From contig JBJXDS010000036.1 of NCBI GenBank assembly GCA_046154525.1, forward strand, positions 1 to 26,133: a stretch of DNA of 26,133 nt, read 5' to 3'. The position numbers were made by a program, and so were the translations under genes. Below are positions 16,001-23,425 of the stretch, piece by piece. This DNA is from JABWCE01 sp046154525. GTDB lineage: Bacteria; Bacteroidota; Bacteroidia; NS11-12g; UBA9320. The notes under the pieces were generated by a model that did no database searches, was not told where the DNA came from, and saw only the letters and a list, made by a program, of their open reading frames with translations. Every line of letters starts with the position of its first letter. Position 1 is the stretch's first letter.

Positions 16001-16285
16001 TGTAAGGGCAGTATTACCTTCTCCAATATATACAATGTCTCCTGCCACCGGAATAGAAGCACCTGATGACCCACCCGAAGAAGCCGACCATGTAGATGTT
16101 GAATTCCAATTACCATTAGCCACGGCATATCTGGTTACAGTTGCAGCAAGTGTATTTTGGGAAGGGCCCAAATTGCTTATAATGAAAAAAGAAATGGCTA
16201 AAATTCCTGTAATAAGGGCTGATACAATAACAATTTTTAATAGCCTGTGGTCTTGTTTGACATTTGGCTCATTTTTTAGTTCCAT
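13070..16285 (-). CDS. Large beta-strand-rich surface protein with T9SS C-terminal sorting domain
   Basis: This 1071-residue protein has a 16-residue polar N-terminus, then a hydrophobic segment (LLKIVIVSALITGILAISFF), reading as a long signal peptide with possible cleavage near LAA at about 46-48. A G8-like opening follows (NGNWNSTSTWS, IPVAGDIVYIGEG). Residues ~80-520 are repetitive Ser/Thr/Gly/Asn-rich beta strands with recurring phrases such as ISGNFVF, SIEGDFNI, SIGGDFD and TIKGDFTN, consistent with a right-handed beta-helix or beta-solenoid. After it come PVKMVYFNGKVSGSTSALTWATSSEINNSHFEVQRS (typical linker before T9SS tails) and a sorting domain (VVFPNPTNG to KLRKK). It is probably a surface or adhesion protein; no catalytic motif was seen. 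The gene runs into the shared hairpin terminator at its 3' end. Confidence 0.8.
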   Translation of the reverse strand: MELKNEPNVKQDHRLLKIVIVSALITGILAISFFIISNLGPSQNTLAATVTRYAVANGNWNSTSTWSASSGGSSGASIPVAGDIVYIGEGNTALTVTIPSGYTANCTTLYLGSNSYNKANSLTLASSSSVLNVSGNFVFNRPSGSNITAVNVGDGTATVGGNCNFIGTSTTTDRDLKIDINAGSLSIEGDFNIDEGVTGNNLVDMAGGAGTLSIGGDFDPVKTDFIQGTSTVVYDGIVAQTIRFFPSDAYYNLKITNTHASGATLSAAITTSKLSSNLTIGNGTSASKFSTANYNIALNTLKTFKVEENAEIASGTSVITFGIGCFAIINGTFNTTNTNGFSGQTNTAINSSNMPIMTLGNNSNIKYSASGTQTINTRTDYQDLSITGGSKTIASGSITINDDFSIATGATYSASANDPILTIKGDFTNNGTFTSGSGEVRINGTVPQTIGGSSSLSFENLEIINSSTTEPQVTLGQNITITTNLELTDGIVAIGNYNIVMASGSALNDGDILSFVLTTGTGVFKWMSCAKNTSKLFPVGHSPSTKGYAPLQIDFNEAHTTDDYSVRIDSVLTNNGTKNGTPVTSKIVNCTWQISEGTSGGSNIDLNFNWASCRLKSINTNYAMQLLHYTSNTWQKPSNKKNKISYLLNSMCGARFEGYTGTFSPFGVGEGDGSVGLIFDGSPSVSGTPGAVGTKYTWNNVGTVDSTSTNIKAVIEIISKTGGAVLQNIDQSSTGSVNAWQPIVNGSQSNGSCWGMEFRIRFYISGTNTRLTLTGCKAQGIDIDGDNQYIREYNRFDKPASYAVETNTVLTITNSSSNYTFKGPTTNVEGIDVTQTNYAVSCTYQNTDSINLVLGGCCSGGSCATIDGNRLHSINFFDVVPYTAPLPVKMVYFNGKVSGSTSALTWATSSEINNSHFEVQRSTDNKEWTNIGRVEGNGNSSQLIKYEFIDEQPLVSNYYRLKQMDFDGRFEYSSVRFVDFKTSAKAGIACVVFPNPTNGLFNLEISKKNKINKVQIDIMDIQGSLVKQMDLDADGTQYFLTSIDISSFSNGIYLVRVTSGENVQTIKLRKK

Positions 16286-16344
16286 ATGGTTAAATAAGTA
16301 GGTTTAACTCCGTTTAGCACTATCTCACAGGTGCAACAGATAAT

Positions 16345-16362
16345 CAAAAGTAATCAAATTTA
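16345..16362 (-). promoter_or_regulatory. Candidate -7 boxes for the large surface protein
   Basis: On the - strand two boxes match TAnnTTTG, TACTTTTG at 16352-16345 and TAAATTTG at 16362-16355, 60-70 nt before the start codon. No TTG lies at the expected -33 distance; a poly-A/T tract lies there instead. The rest of the 16286-16518 gap holds a weak imperfect hairpin (about 16466-16500) beyond the stop of the sigma-54 activator and nothing else recognised. Confidence 0.35.
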
Positions 16363-16518
16363 TAAAAATTAAAAAAAAAAGAAATCACATATTTGGCCAG
16401 GGCATAGTCTTTTTAGGGCAGTTGCTGGTTCTGGAACTTAGCAAACAAGGTATACTTAAAACAGGAATTAGTGAGTCCATCCAAACCCTTTACTCAATTC
16501 TATAATAACTCTCTCAAT

Positions 16519-17691
16519 TTAGATTGTATCCGAAAAAATCAAGTCATCCTGGCCAATAATTTCCGAATCACTCATTAATACACACCGATCAATAAATGCA
16601 ATAAGTTCCCTCACATTGCCGGGCCATTCATGTCTTAATAAAGCCGTCCTGGCTGCTTCATCCATGGTTTTAGGTTTCATTTTATGCTTTTGTGTAAAGT
16701 AATTTAAAAAGTGGTTGGCTAATACAATAATATCGTTTCCTCGGTCCTTTAATTTAGGTAAATGTATTAAAAACCCCTGTATCCTATAATATAAATCTTC
16801 TCTGAATTTACCTTCCTTCACCCTTTTACTTAAATTTCGGTTAGTGGCGGTTATAATTCTTACATTCAGGTTTATTACCTTGTTGCTACCTAAGCGAGTT
16901 ATATTTTTTTCCTGCAATACTCTTAATAGTTTAGTTTGGGCGGCCAAGTCCATTTCACCTATTTCATCCAAAAAAATAGTACCACCTTCAGCTTCTTCAA
17001 ACTTACCAATTCTCTTGCCTACAGCTCCAGTAAATGCACCTTTTTCATGGCCAAATAATTCATCTTCTATAAGGTGGCTAGGTATTGCCGCCAGGTTCAC
17101 GGCTATAAAGGGTTTTCGGTTGCGGCCTGAATTGGCATGGATGGCTTCCGCCACCAATTCTTTACCAGTTCCACTATCTCCTGTTATCATAACCAAGGAG
17201 TCTGTTTTTTCAACCCGTTGTATCAATTTTAAAATTTTAAAAATGGCGGTGCTTTTGCCTACAATTTTTGCATACTTACTTCTGTCTAAGAGTTCGTCAT
17301 ATAATATATCTACTTCATGTTTTAATAAAATGGATGAAACAAGGTTTTTAATATCATTTTTTAATTCAACGATGGAGTTATCATTTTTAACAATATAGTT
17401 GGTAGCTCCATTCTTATAAGTATTTACAACATTATTCACATCCTCCTGAGCCGACAGCATAATGGTAGAAATTTCTGGATGGTCTTTTGTTATTTTTTTT
17501 AAAAGTTCCATGCCTGAAAAATCAGGCAACATAAAGTCAAGAGTAACGATATGGGGTTTTTCATTGAGGTGATCCAGTAGATCCTGACCTGTGTAAAATA
17601 TTCTTACTTCATAATCCAGATCTTTTAACGCATGTTCAATGGCCGCAGCGTACATTTCATTGTCTTCTACTATAAATATTTTAGGTAGCAT
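16519..17691 (-). CDS. Sigma-54-activating response regulator lacking a Fis DNA-binding domain
   Basis: This 390-residue protein has an N-terminal receiver domain (about 1-120: IFIVEDNE, phospho-acceptor D52 in VTLDFMLPD, K102 in NYIVKND). A complete sigma-54 AAA+ domain follows (about 142-370), with Walker A GDSGTGKE at 171-178, the sigma-54 contact loop GAFTGA at 218-223, Walker B TIFLDEIGE at 238-246 and WPGNVREL at 356-363. It hydrolyses ATP to remodel sigma-54 RNA polymerase when phosphorylated. NtrC relatives carry a further ~50-residue Fis helix-turn-helix; here the protein stops after QDDLIFSDTI. Reading past the stop in all frames shows no remnant, so the domain is absent rather than frameshifted. 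No histidine kinase is adjacent, so its partner is elsewhere. Confidence 0.9.
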   Translation of the reverse strand: MLPKIFIVEDNEMYAAAIEHALKDLDYEVRIFYTGQDLLDHLNEKPHIVTLDFMLPDFSGMELLKKITKDHPEISTIMLSAQEDVNNVVNTYKNGATNYIVKNDNSIVELKNDIKNLVSSILLKHEVDILYDELLDRSKYAKIVGKSTAIFKILKLIQRVEKTDSLVMITGDSGTGKELVAEAIHANSGRNRKPFIAVNLAAIPSHLIEDELFGHEKGAFTGAVGKRIGKFEEAEGGTIFLDEIGEMDLAAQTKLLRVLQEKNITRLGSNKVINLNVRIITATNRNLSKRVKEGKFREDLYYRIQGFLIHLPKLKDRGNDIIVLANHFLNYFTQKHKMKPKTMDEAARTALLRHEWPGNVRELIAFIDRCVLMSDSEIIGQDDLIFSDTI

Positions 17692-17762
17692 ATTACAGGC
17701 ACAATATTAAGAAATTTTGAAGGGTGAATAAATAAACCAAGTATTAAAATAATCAACAAAAT

Positions 17763-17790
17763 AAAGGATTTTGATTTCTCATAATCCTTT
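17763..17790 (-). terminator. Possible terminator downstream of the SirB1-like gene
   Basis: AAAGGATT at 17763-17770 pairs with AATCCTTT at 17783-17790 around a 12-nt loop. Read on the - strand it is followed by a T-rich stretch (ATTTTGTTGATTATTTT), about 113 nt beyond the SirB1-like stop. The 17692-17903 gap also contains a 6-bp hairpin (GATTCG 17815-17820 with CGAATC 17829-17834), which may lie in the same 3' UTR. Confidence 0.35.
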
Positions 17791-17903
17791 TGCCAAATTG
17801 GTGTCATAGGCCCTGATTCGTGTCTCCTCGAATCGGAATGTAATCGTTTTCTAGGTTTAGGCTAGTTGAACCGAAAAATAAATGAAAATACAAAAAGATT
17901 ATT

Positions 17904-18809
17904 TTAGGCTTCATCCAACACAGCCATCATGGCTTCATATTGATGAATCATGGCAGGATTTTTAAGCTTTTCGTAGGCTGATATTAAATTGCGAACCATC
18001 CGCTTTAAAATTTCAATATTGGTACAAGGCAAAAAATATTCTTCACGAGGTTCAATGTTCACTTGTTTTAAAAAAACGTAAAGATTTTCGCGAGGAAATA
18101 TGGATCCTTTATTAAAAGGGTTGATATAAAACTGAACCCTGGCATTAGGTTCCGGAATCATTATTTTGCTATCATTTAGCCTTAAGGGTTCTGTGTCATT
18201 ATAATTTTCGAGATACCCAACTATAAAATGTTGGGGAAGATTAATGCCAAATACAGGCAATCGGAGCCGCTGAGCCACTAATGAATAAATTATGGCGAGG
18301 GATATTGGGTTCCCTTTTTTTCGTTCAAATACGCGCGATAAATAAGAATTGTCGGGATTGTGATAATCCTCGTTGTCACCCACAAATTTATGGACATCAA
18401 AAAAAACATAGTTCAGTATTTTAATTTTTTCGAACGATGTAAGATCATAATGCATTTCCAACCAAACATCCAATTTTATTTTATCTATTAAATTATCAAT
18501 AAATTGGTGGTCAACATCCGAATATTTTACTCTGTTTATTAATAAAACTCCTTCTAAAAGATTGTTTACCTTGTATTGCTTCCAATTTCTAAGCTCGCTG
18601 GTTAATGATTGAGATTGTATTCGCTTTATAATTTCATCAAGCCTTCTTTGCCTTAATTCATTTACATCACCCATATCCCAAGGTTGTTCAAGTGAAGGGA
18701 TAACATCAGGTCCTAATTGAAAAAGTCGTTTTTCTACCTGGCTCACTACCTCATCGTCGGTGTCGTCGAGCAAGGAAATCAATGCTTTTATTTCGGATTC
18801 GCTTATCAA
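17904..18809 (-). CDS. SirB1/transglutaminase-like (Transglut_core2) protein
   Basis: This 301-residue cytoplasmic protein has an N-terminal helical segment (1-80) with a HEAT-like phrase (DDEVVSQVEKRLFQLGPDVIPSLEQ). The Transglut_core2/SirB1 domain follows: ILNYVFFDVHKFVGDNEDYHNPDNSYL at 131-157, ERKKGNPISLAIIYSLVAQRLRLPVFGINLPQHFIVGY at 162-199. The position of the catalytic Cys of true transglutaminases appears to hold Ser170 (GNPISLA), as is usual in this family, so enzymatic activity is not assured. The physiological role of SirB1 proteins is not settled. The start is TTG at 18809-18807: an in-frame TAA closes the frame just upstream and no ATG precedes the conserved region. A heptanucleotide repeat abuts the start, with topA ending 60 nt upstream. 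Confidence 0.8.
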   Translation of the reverse strand: MISESEIKALISLLDDTDDEVVSQVEKRLFQLGPDVIPSLEQPWDMGDVNELRQRRLDEIIKRIQSQSLTSELRNWKQYKVNNLLEGVLLINRVKYSDVDHQFIDNLIDKIKLDVWLEMHYDLTSFEKIKILNYVFFDVHKFVGDNEDYHNPDNSYLSRVFERKKGNPISLAIIYSLVAQRLRLPVFGINLPQHFIVGYLENYNDTEPLRLNDSKIMIPEPNARVQFYINPFNKGSIFPRENLYVFLKQVNIEPREEYFLPCTNIEILKRMVRNLISAYEKLKNPAMIHQYEAMMAVLDEA

Positions 18810-18865
18810 TTTACGATTTTAGATTTACGATTTACAATTTTGAAATTGCGATTTTGAAATTTTGT
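18810..18865. repeat. Degenerate heptanucleotide tandem repeat, 8 units
   Basis: Eight consecutive 7-mers fill the gap between topA and the SirB1-like gene: TTTACGA, TTTTAGA, TTTACGA, TTTACAA, TTTTGAA, ATTGCGA, TTTTGAA, ATTTTGT. TTTACGATTT recurs at 18810 and 18824 and ATTTTGAAATT at 18837 and 18851, both 14 nt apart. It ends directly at the TTG start codon of the downstream gene. Confidence 0.7.
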
Positions 18866-18869
18866 ATTC

Positions 18870-21188
18870 TTACTTCTTCTTTCCTCTAAACGAAGATTTT
18901 GCTTTTGGATTGCTTTTGGTTTCAGAAATTATTTTTTCGCACATTTCCAGGGTCAATGATTTTGGCTCGGTACCTTTCGGGATTTTATAATTTTCTTTAT
19001 TTTGTGTAAAATAAGGTCCAAATCTTCCATTTAAAACAACAATATCATTGGGTAATTCCATAATGTATTTCTCAGCTTCTGCTTGTCGTTTTTCCAATAT
19101 TATTTCAATTGACCTGGCAGCCTCGATTTCATATGGATCATCTTCTTTGCCCAATGAATAAAACTTATTATTGTGTTGAACATAAGGTCCAAATCGCCCA
19201 ATACCTACTTTCATTGGTTTTCCTTCAAATTCATCTAAAGTACGGGGTAATGCAAATAAATCCAAAGCTTCGTCTAAACTTATAGTATCTATGCTTTGCC
19301 CTTTTTTTAGTTTAGCAAAAACCGGCTTAATATCATCAGTACCATCTCCCTTTTGTATCATTGGGCCATAGCGGCCAATTTTGGCAAACACCGGCATATT
19401 GGATTTGGGGTCAATTCCCACTTCCCTTTCACCCGTAACTTTTTCTGATATTTTTAAAGTTTTGTCAACCGTTTCGTGAAATGGATGATAAAAACTTTCA
19501 AGCATCTTGGTCCAGCTTTGTGAGCCTGAAGCTATTTCATCAAATTCTTTTTCAACCGAGGCTGTAAAATTATAATCCATAATATGATCAAAATTTTTCA
19601 TCAAAAAATCGGTTACAACTCCTCCTATGTCGGTGGGGAATAATTTATTTTTTTCGGCTCCTACATTTTCACTTTTAGTTTCATCGGTTATTTTCCCATA
19701 CTCTAATAGCAAGGTTTCAAAACTTCGTTTCACCCCGTCGCGTGATTCTTTTTCAACGTAGCCTCTTTTTTGAATAGTGCTAATAGTTGGGGCATAAGTA
19801 GATGGGCGACCAATGCCCAATTCCTCCAAATCCTTTACCAAACTTGCTTCGGTATATCTTGGCGCAGGACGGGTATAGCGTTGGGTGGCACTTATTAATA
19901 AATTTTTTAACTTGTCACCATTTTTTAGGGCAGGTAATAATCCGCCTTGCTCATCATCATCTTCTTTGCTTTCATCTTTACCTTCCAAATACACTTTTAA
20001 AAACCCCTCAAAAGTTATTACTTCACCTGATGCAAGTAAGGTTTCATTATTTTTTGTAATATCAATTCTTACTTCTGTCCTTTCTATTTTGGCTTCACTC
20101 ATTTGCGATGCAATGGCCCTTTTCCAAATCAGGTCGTACAACCTTTTTTGCTGGTCATCATCACCTGCGGTATGATTTTCGAAATAGGTTGGGCGAATAG
20201 CCTCGTGAGCTTCCTGAGCTCCGGCACTCTTAGTGGTAAATTTTCGGGGATGGCTAAACTCTTTGCCATAAGCAGAGGTAATTTCATCTTTGGCTGCAGC
20301 CAGAGCCAAATCAGACAGATTTACCGAATCTGTACGCATGTAAGTGATATGCCCTGCTTCGTATAATCTCTGGGCTAGGGTCATGGTTTGTGAAACCGAA
20401 TACCCTAATTTTCGGCTAGCTTCCTGCTGTAGGGTAGAAGTGGTAAAAGGAGCCGCTGGTTTTCTGGTTCCAGGCTTAATATTTACAGAGTTTACAATAA
20501 AATCAGACCCGATACAACTTCCTAAAAATTTGAAAGCTTCATCTTTTGTATCAAAACGCTTCGGTAATTCGGCATTAAATTTTTTGCCATTAAACTCAAA
20601 TTCGGCCACTATCCTAAAGGCAGATTTACTCTTAAACCCTATGATTTCTCTTTCACGTTCTACTACCAATCTCACAGCCACACTTTGCACTCGTCCGGCA
20701 GATAACGAAGGTTTTACTTTTTTCCATAAAACGGGTGAAAGTTCAAACCCTACCAAACGATCTAAAAGTCGGCGGGCCTGCTGGGCATCTACTAAATTTT
20801 TGTCAATACCCCTAGGATTTTCAATAGCTTTTAATATGGCAGGTTTTGTAATTTCATGAAAAACAATCCGTTTCGAAGTTTCACTATTCAAACCCAATAC
20901 TTCTGATAAATGCCATGAAATAGCTTCCCCTTCACGGTCCTCATCCGATGCCAGCCAAACCATGTCAGCCCCTTTTGAAAGTTTTTTTAACTCGCTTACC
21001 ACTGCTGCTTTGTCGTCAGGAATAATATATTTTGGAGTAAATTTATTTTTAATGTCAATGGCATCGTCCCCTTTGTCAAGGTCGCGTATGTGTCCAAAAC
21101 AGGACTTTACCTGGAAATCTTTTCCCAGAAATTTTTCAATAGTTTTGGCTTTGGCAGGTGACTCTACAATTACTAAATTTTTAGACAT
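18870..21188 (-). CDS. topA: DNA topoisomerase I (type IA)
   Basis: This 772-residue enzyme relaxes negative supercoils through a 5'-phosphotyrosine. The TOPRIM domain opens NLVIVESPAKAKTIEKFLG with E9 and holds the acidic triad in SDEDREGEAI (D82, D84, E86). The catalytic tyrosine is Y283 in GHITYMRTDSVNLS, and the DNA-gate region has SAGRVQSVAVRLVVEREREI at 163-182. The C-terminus has repeated Topo_C-type units (IGRYGPMIQKGDG, IGRFGPYVQHNNKFYSLGK, NGRFGPYFTQNKENYKIPKG) without the Cys4 zinc ribbons of the E. coli enzyme, as is usual in Bacteroidota. The stop is followed by the heptamer repeat and the SirB1-like gene; the start is 8 nt from the stop of the M43 protease gene, so co-transcription with it is likely unless topA has a promoter inside that gene. 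Confidence 0.97.
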   Translation of the reverse strand: MSKNLVIVESPAKAKTIEKFLGKDFQVKSCFGHIRDLDKGDDAIDIKNKFTPKYIIPDDKAAVVSELKKLSKGADMVWLASDEDREGEAISWHLSEVLGLNSETSKRIVFHEITKPAILKAIENPRGIDKNLVDAQQARRLLDRLVGFELSPVLWKKVKPSLSAGRVQSVAVRLVVEREREIIGFKSKSAFRIVAEFEFNGKKFNAELPKRFDTKDEAFKFLGSCIGSDFIVNSVNIKPGTRKPAAPFTTSTLQQEASRKLGYSVSQTMTLAQRLYEAGHITYMRTDSVNLSDLALAAAKDEITSAYGKEFSHPRKFTTKSAGAQEAHEAIRPTYFENHTAGDDDQQKRLYDLIWKRAIASQMSEAKIERTEVRIDITKNNETLLASGEVITFEGFLKVYLEGKDESKEDDDEQGGLLPALKNGDKLKNLLISATQRYTRPAPRYTEASLVKDLEELGIGRPSTYAPTISTIQKRGYVEKESRDGVKRSFETLLLEYGKITDETKSENVGAEKNKLFPTDIGGVVTDFLMKNFDHIMDYNFTASVEKEFDEIASGSQSWTKMLESFYHPFHETVDKTLKISEKVTGEREVGIDPKSNMPVFAKIGRYGPMIQKGDGTDDIKPVFAKLKKGQSIDTISLDEALDLFALPRTLDEFEGKPMKVGIGRFGPYVQHNNKFYSLGKEDDPYEIEAARSIEIILEKRQAEAEKYIMELPNDIVVLNGRFGPYFTQNKENYKIPKGTEPKSLTLEMCEKIISETKSNPKAKSSFRGKKK

Positions 21189-21196
21189 CTATTTTT

Positions 21197-23305
21197 TTAA
21201 GGGATTATTACAAATTTTTTGGTGATTAACTGGCCTTCTATTTTTATTTGTGCAAGATAAATGCCTGGGGCTAAATTACTAACTGTATAATTTATTTTGC
21301 TACCGTTTTTTTCAAAATCCGATTCACCATTTTCTATGGCTTGTCCAGTTAAATTATAAATTTCAATTCCTTCAAAATTTCTACCTTCGGTTTCAATATC
21401 AATATTTACTGAACCTTTGGAAGGGTTAGGGTAAACATGGATTGCAAGTGTATTTGGGTTGAGTAATTGGCCTATTGAAACCAAATCTGCCTGTATACTA
21501 ACGTTGTCCAAATATATACTGTTTCCACTCCGGCTTCTGGCTTCAAATTTTATCATCAAATTTTTTGAAGTTTCATAATTTTTTAAATCCAGGGATAACT
21601 CTTTCCAATGCGATGGTTGCGTAGGTTTCCAACCTGATTCTACAACATTATCTACTCCCAATCCAGTGGCATTTGAATATGCCTTTAATGGTTTCCAGGT
21701 TTGGCCACAATCGGTAGTTACCGAAATTGTTAGTATTTCAGTATTTCCGGTTATTGCTGGACGGTAAGCCACTAAAAACTTTAGTTTTGGCAAACGGTCT
21801 TTTATTACTGAAAGATCATAAGGGGATGAAACAAGGTTATAAACCGAATTCATGGCGGTTCCTGCATCAATGGTAGCCACCATGGCTGCCGTACCTGCAT
21901 ATTTAGTAGTGGTTATCCTTTTCCATCCATAATCGCCGGTTTCCCAGGCATTCCAGTTACCTATCAAAATCTGACCATCTTCAAACCCTTCACTCATGGG
22001 TGTTTTACTGTTGGAAACCGATGGTACTACATTTATCATTTTATCAACCACTTTCGTGTTTGATCCTTGGGCATTGGTAACTTTTAGGGTTACTTTATAA
22101 TGGCCGGCATTGGCATAAACAATAGCTGGAGCTGATAAAGCGGAAGTCGAGGGTGTTCCTCCGTCAAACGACCATTCGTAAGTAGAAATGGTTCCGTTAT
22201 AGCTGTAGTCTTTAAAATTTACTGTGCCCCCCTGACATATGGTTACAATATTAGTGCTCGTATTAAAATCGGCTACTGCTGCACAGGAAGTGCTGGTAAA
22301 TATACCGGTTGCCGTATGATTGGCCGTCGTAATATTTTTATTCCTTGGGCTTTTGGATAAGGCATTATCTACTACCGCTTTTTGCCCTTTGGTAAACATA
22401 TTTTGACAACTTCCATTGGCGTAATCCATAAAATTTTCTACCATATCTACCTGATCAGGGAAATCATTGATGCACGTGTTATTGGTGGTAGGGCAACCAA
22501 AGCTTGGTTCGTCTACCGGAGGTGTATCGCAAACATAGTCGCCAGAATTACTGCAACCTCCGCCACATCCCCCTTGAAATGGATGGTACAACCCCAACCA
22601 ATGACCTGCTTCGTGTACTAAAACCCTTCCTTTATTTCCATTATTTGCAGATGTTCCTTTATTTCCAACATAATCGGCAAGCATTACTATTCCATCCGAT
22701 GTTGAATTTGTAAAAGCAGGCAGTGTAGCATAGCCAAGTACTCTTCCACCAGCCTCGGCATCACGTACTATATTTTTTATAACCCAAATATTAAGGTATT
22801 TGGTATAGTCCCATCGTATTAGGTTTTTAACATCATCATCTCCACCATCAGTTAGATAAGAAAAGGTGCGTGTAATACCCTCAGTGCAATTCCCGTTAGG
22901 GTCTTTGCGGGCTAGTTTAAACTCAATATCCATATCGGCAGCCACCCCTTTAAAAATGCTGCGGGTAGAGGTTGTATCAGCATTCATTCGTTGAAAAGCT
23001 TCATTCATAATTCTCATTTGATCCTCAATTTGTTCTTTCGAAATATTTTCAGGTCCATAAGCATGTATTATATGAAACACCACCGGGATGGTTCGTGTAA
23101 CACCTTTTTTAAATAATTTGGAATCCGAGCCATTTAATTTGGAGAGTTCCTCATTATTATCAGTTATTGATTTTAATAATTGAGGATTGGTTTTTAATAT
23201 TTCGGCTATGTAATTATCGGTACCGCAGGTTCCATGCTGAGCCACTGAAACATGTGTGATGCCAATAAGGAAGAGGCAGAATAACTTTGAAAAAAATACT
23301 TTCAT
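21197..23305 (-). CDS. M43-family zinc metalloprotease with PKD and T9SS domains
   Basis: This 702-residue secreted protein has a signal peptide (about 1-22), a propeptide-like region and a pappalysin-type M43 catalytic domain. HEAGHWLGLYH at 231-241 gives zinc ligands H231, H235 and H241 with catalytic E232, and the Met-turn is NFMDYANGSCQNMFT at 291-305. The Cys-rich segment between (GGCGGGCSNSGDYVCDTPPVDEP) is typical of the family. A PKD domain (about 345-430, with YEWSFDGGTPST and YANAGHYKVTLKV) and a beta-sandwich follow, with the T9SS sorting domain at ~625-702 (VYPNPSKGSVNI). It is expected to digest proteins or peptides at or beyond the cell surface. It lies directly upstream of topA, an arrangement without obvious functional link. 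Confidence 0.92.
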   Translation of the reverse strand: MKVFFSKLFCLFLIGITHVSVAQHGTCGTDNYIAEILKTNPQLLKSITDNNEELSKLNGSDSKLFKKGVTRTIPVVFHIIHAYGPENISKEQIEDQMRIMNEAFQRMNADTTSTRSIFKGVAADMDIEFKLARKDPNGNCTEGITRTFSYLTDGGDDDVKNLIRWDYTKYLNIWVIKNIVRDAEAGGRVLGYATLPAFTNSTSDGIVMLADYVGNKGTSANNGNKGRVLVHEAGHWLGLYHPFQGGCGGGCSNSGDYVCDTPPVDEPSFGCPTTNNTCINDFPDQVDMVENFMDYANGSCQNMFTKGQKAVVDNALSKSPRNKNITTANHTATGIFTSTSCAAVADFNTSTNIVTICQGGTVNFKDYSYNGTISTYEWSFDGGTPSTSALSAPAIVYANAGHYKVTLKVTNAQGSNTKVVDKMINVVPSVSNSKTPMSEGFEDGQILIGNWNAWETGDYGWKRITTTKYAGTAAMVATIDAGTAMNSVYNLVSSPYDLSVIKDRLPKLKFLVAYRPAITGNTEILTISVTTDCGQTWKPLKAYSNATGLGVDNVVESGWKPTQPSHWKELSLDLKNYETSKNLMIKFEARSRSGNSIYLDNVSIQADLVSIGQLLNPNTLAIHVYPNPSKGSVNIDIETEGRNFEGIEIYNLTGQAIENGESDFEKNGSKINYTVSNLAPGIYLAQIKIEGQLITKKFVIIP

Positions 23306-23391
23306 TTGAAATATGGGGTTAATTTTAAGTTAAAGGTAATACAAAAAGTGTGCAATAATAGTTCATTTAAAAATTGTTAAAAACTGGTGAG

Positions 23392-23425
23392 TTAATTTTT
23401 ACTTTACCGGGAGGTAAAAAATTAA
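23392..23425 (-). terminator. Terminator overlapping the recN stop codon
   Basis: TTAATTT (23392-23398) pairs with AAATTAA (23419-23425) and TTTACC (23403-23408) with GGTAAA (23413-23418), around a GGGA loop with a 4-nt bulge. On the - strand the hairpin begins at the recN stop codon (23424-23422) and is followed by a T-rich stretch. It separates recN from the M43 gene. Confidence 0.5.

Noticed and set aside
16286..16518. Possible sigma-54 promoter upstream of the large surface protein (TGGCCAAATATGTGAT on the - strand)
   Set aside because: GG is present at the -24 position, but the invariant GC at -12 reads GA, and the rest matches poorly. TAnnTTTG boxes nearer the gene explain transcription better.
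16286..16521. Frameshifted Fis domain after the sigma-54 activator
   Set aside because: Reading past the stop gives only IERVIIELSKGFGWTH and then a stop; the other frames close at once. Nothing resembles a Fis helix-turn-helix.
17811..17840. tRNA T-arm-like piece (TTCGA context) that could mark an attachment site
   Set aside because: The flanking bases do not form the required 5-bp stem, and no acceptor stem or duplicate of the sequence is present.
20344..20859. 171-residue frame on the + strand inside topA
   Set aside because: It is fully antisense to highly conserved topA sequence, has no family features and no promoter.
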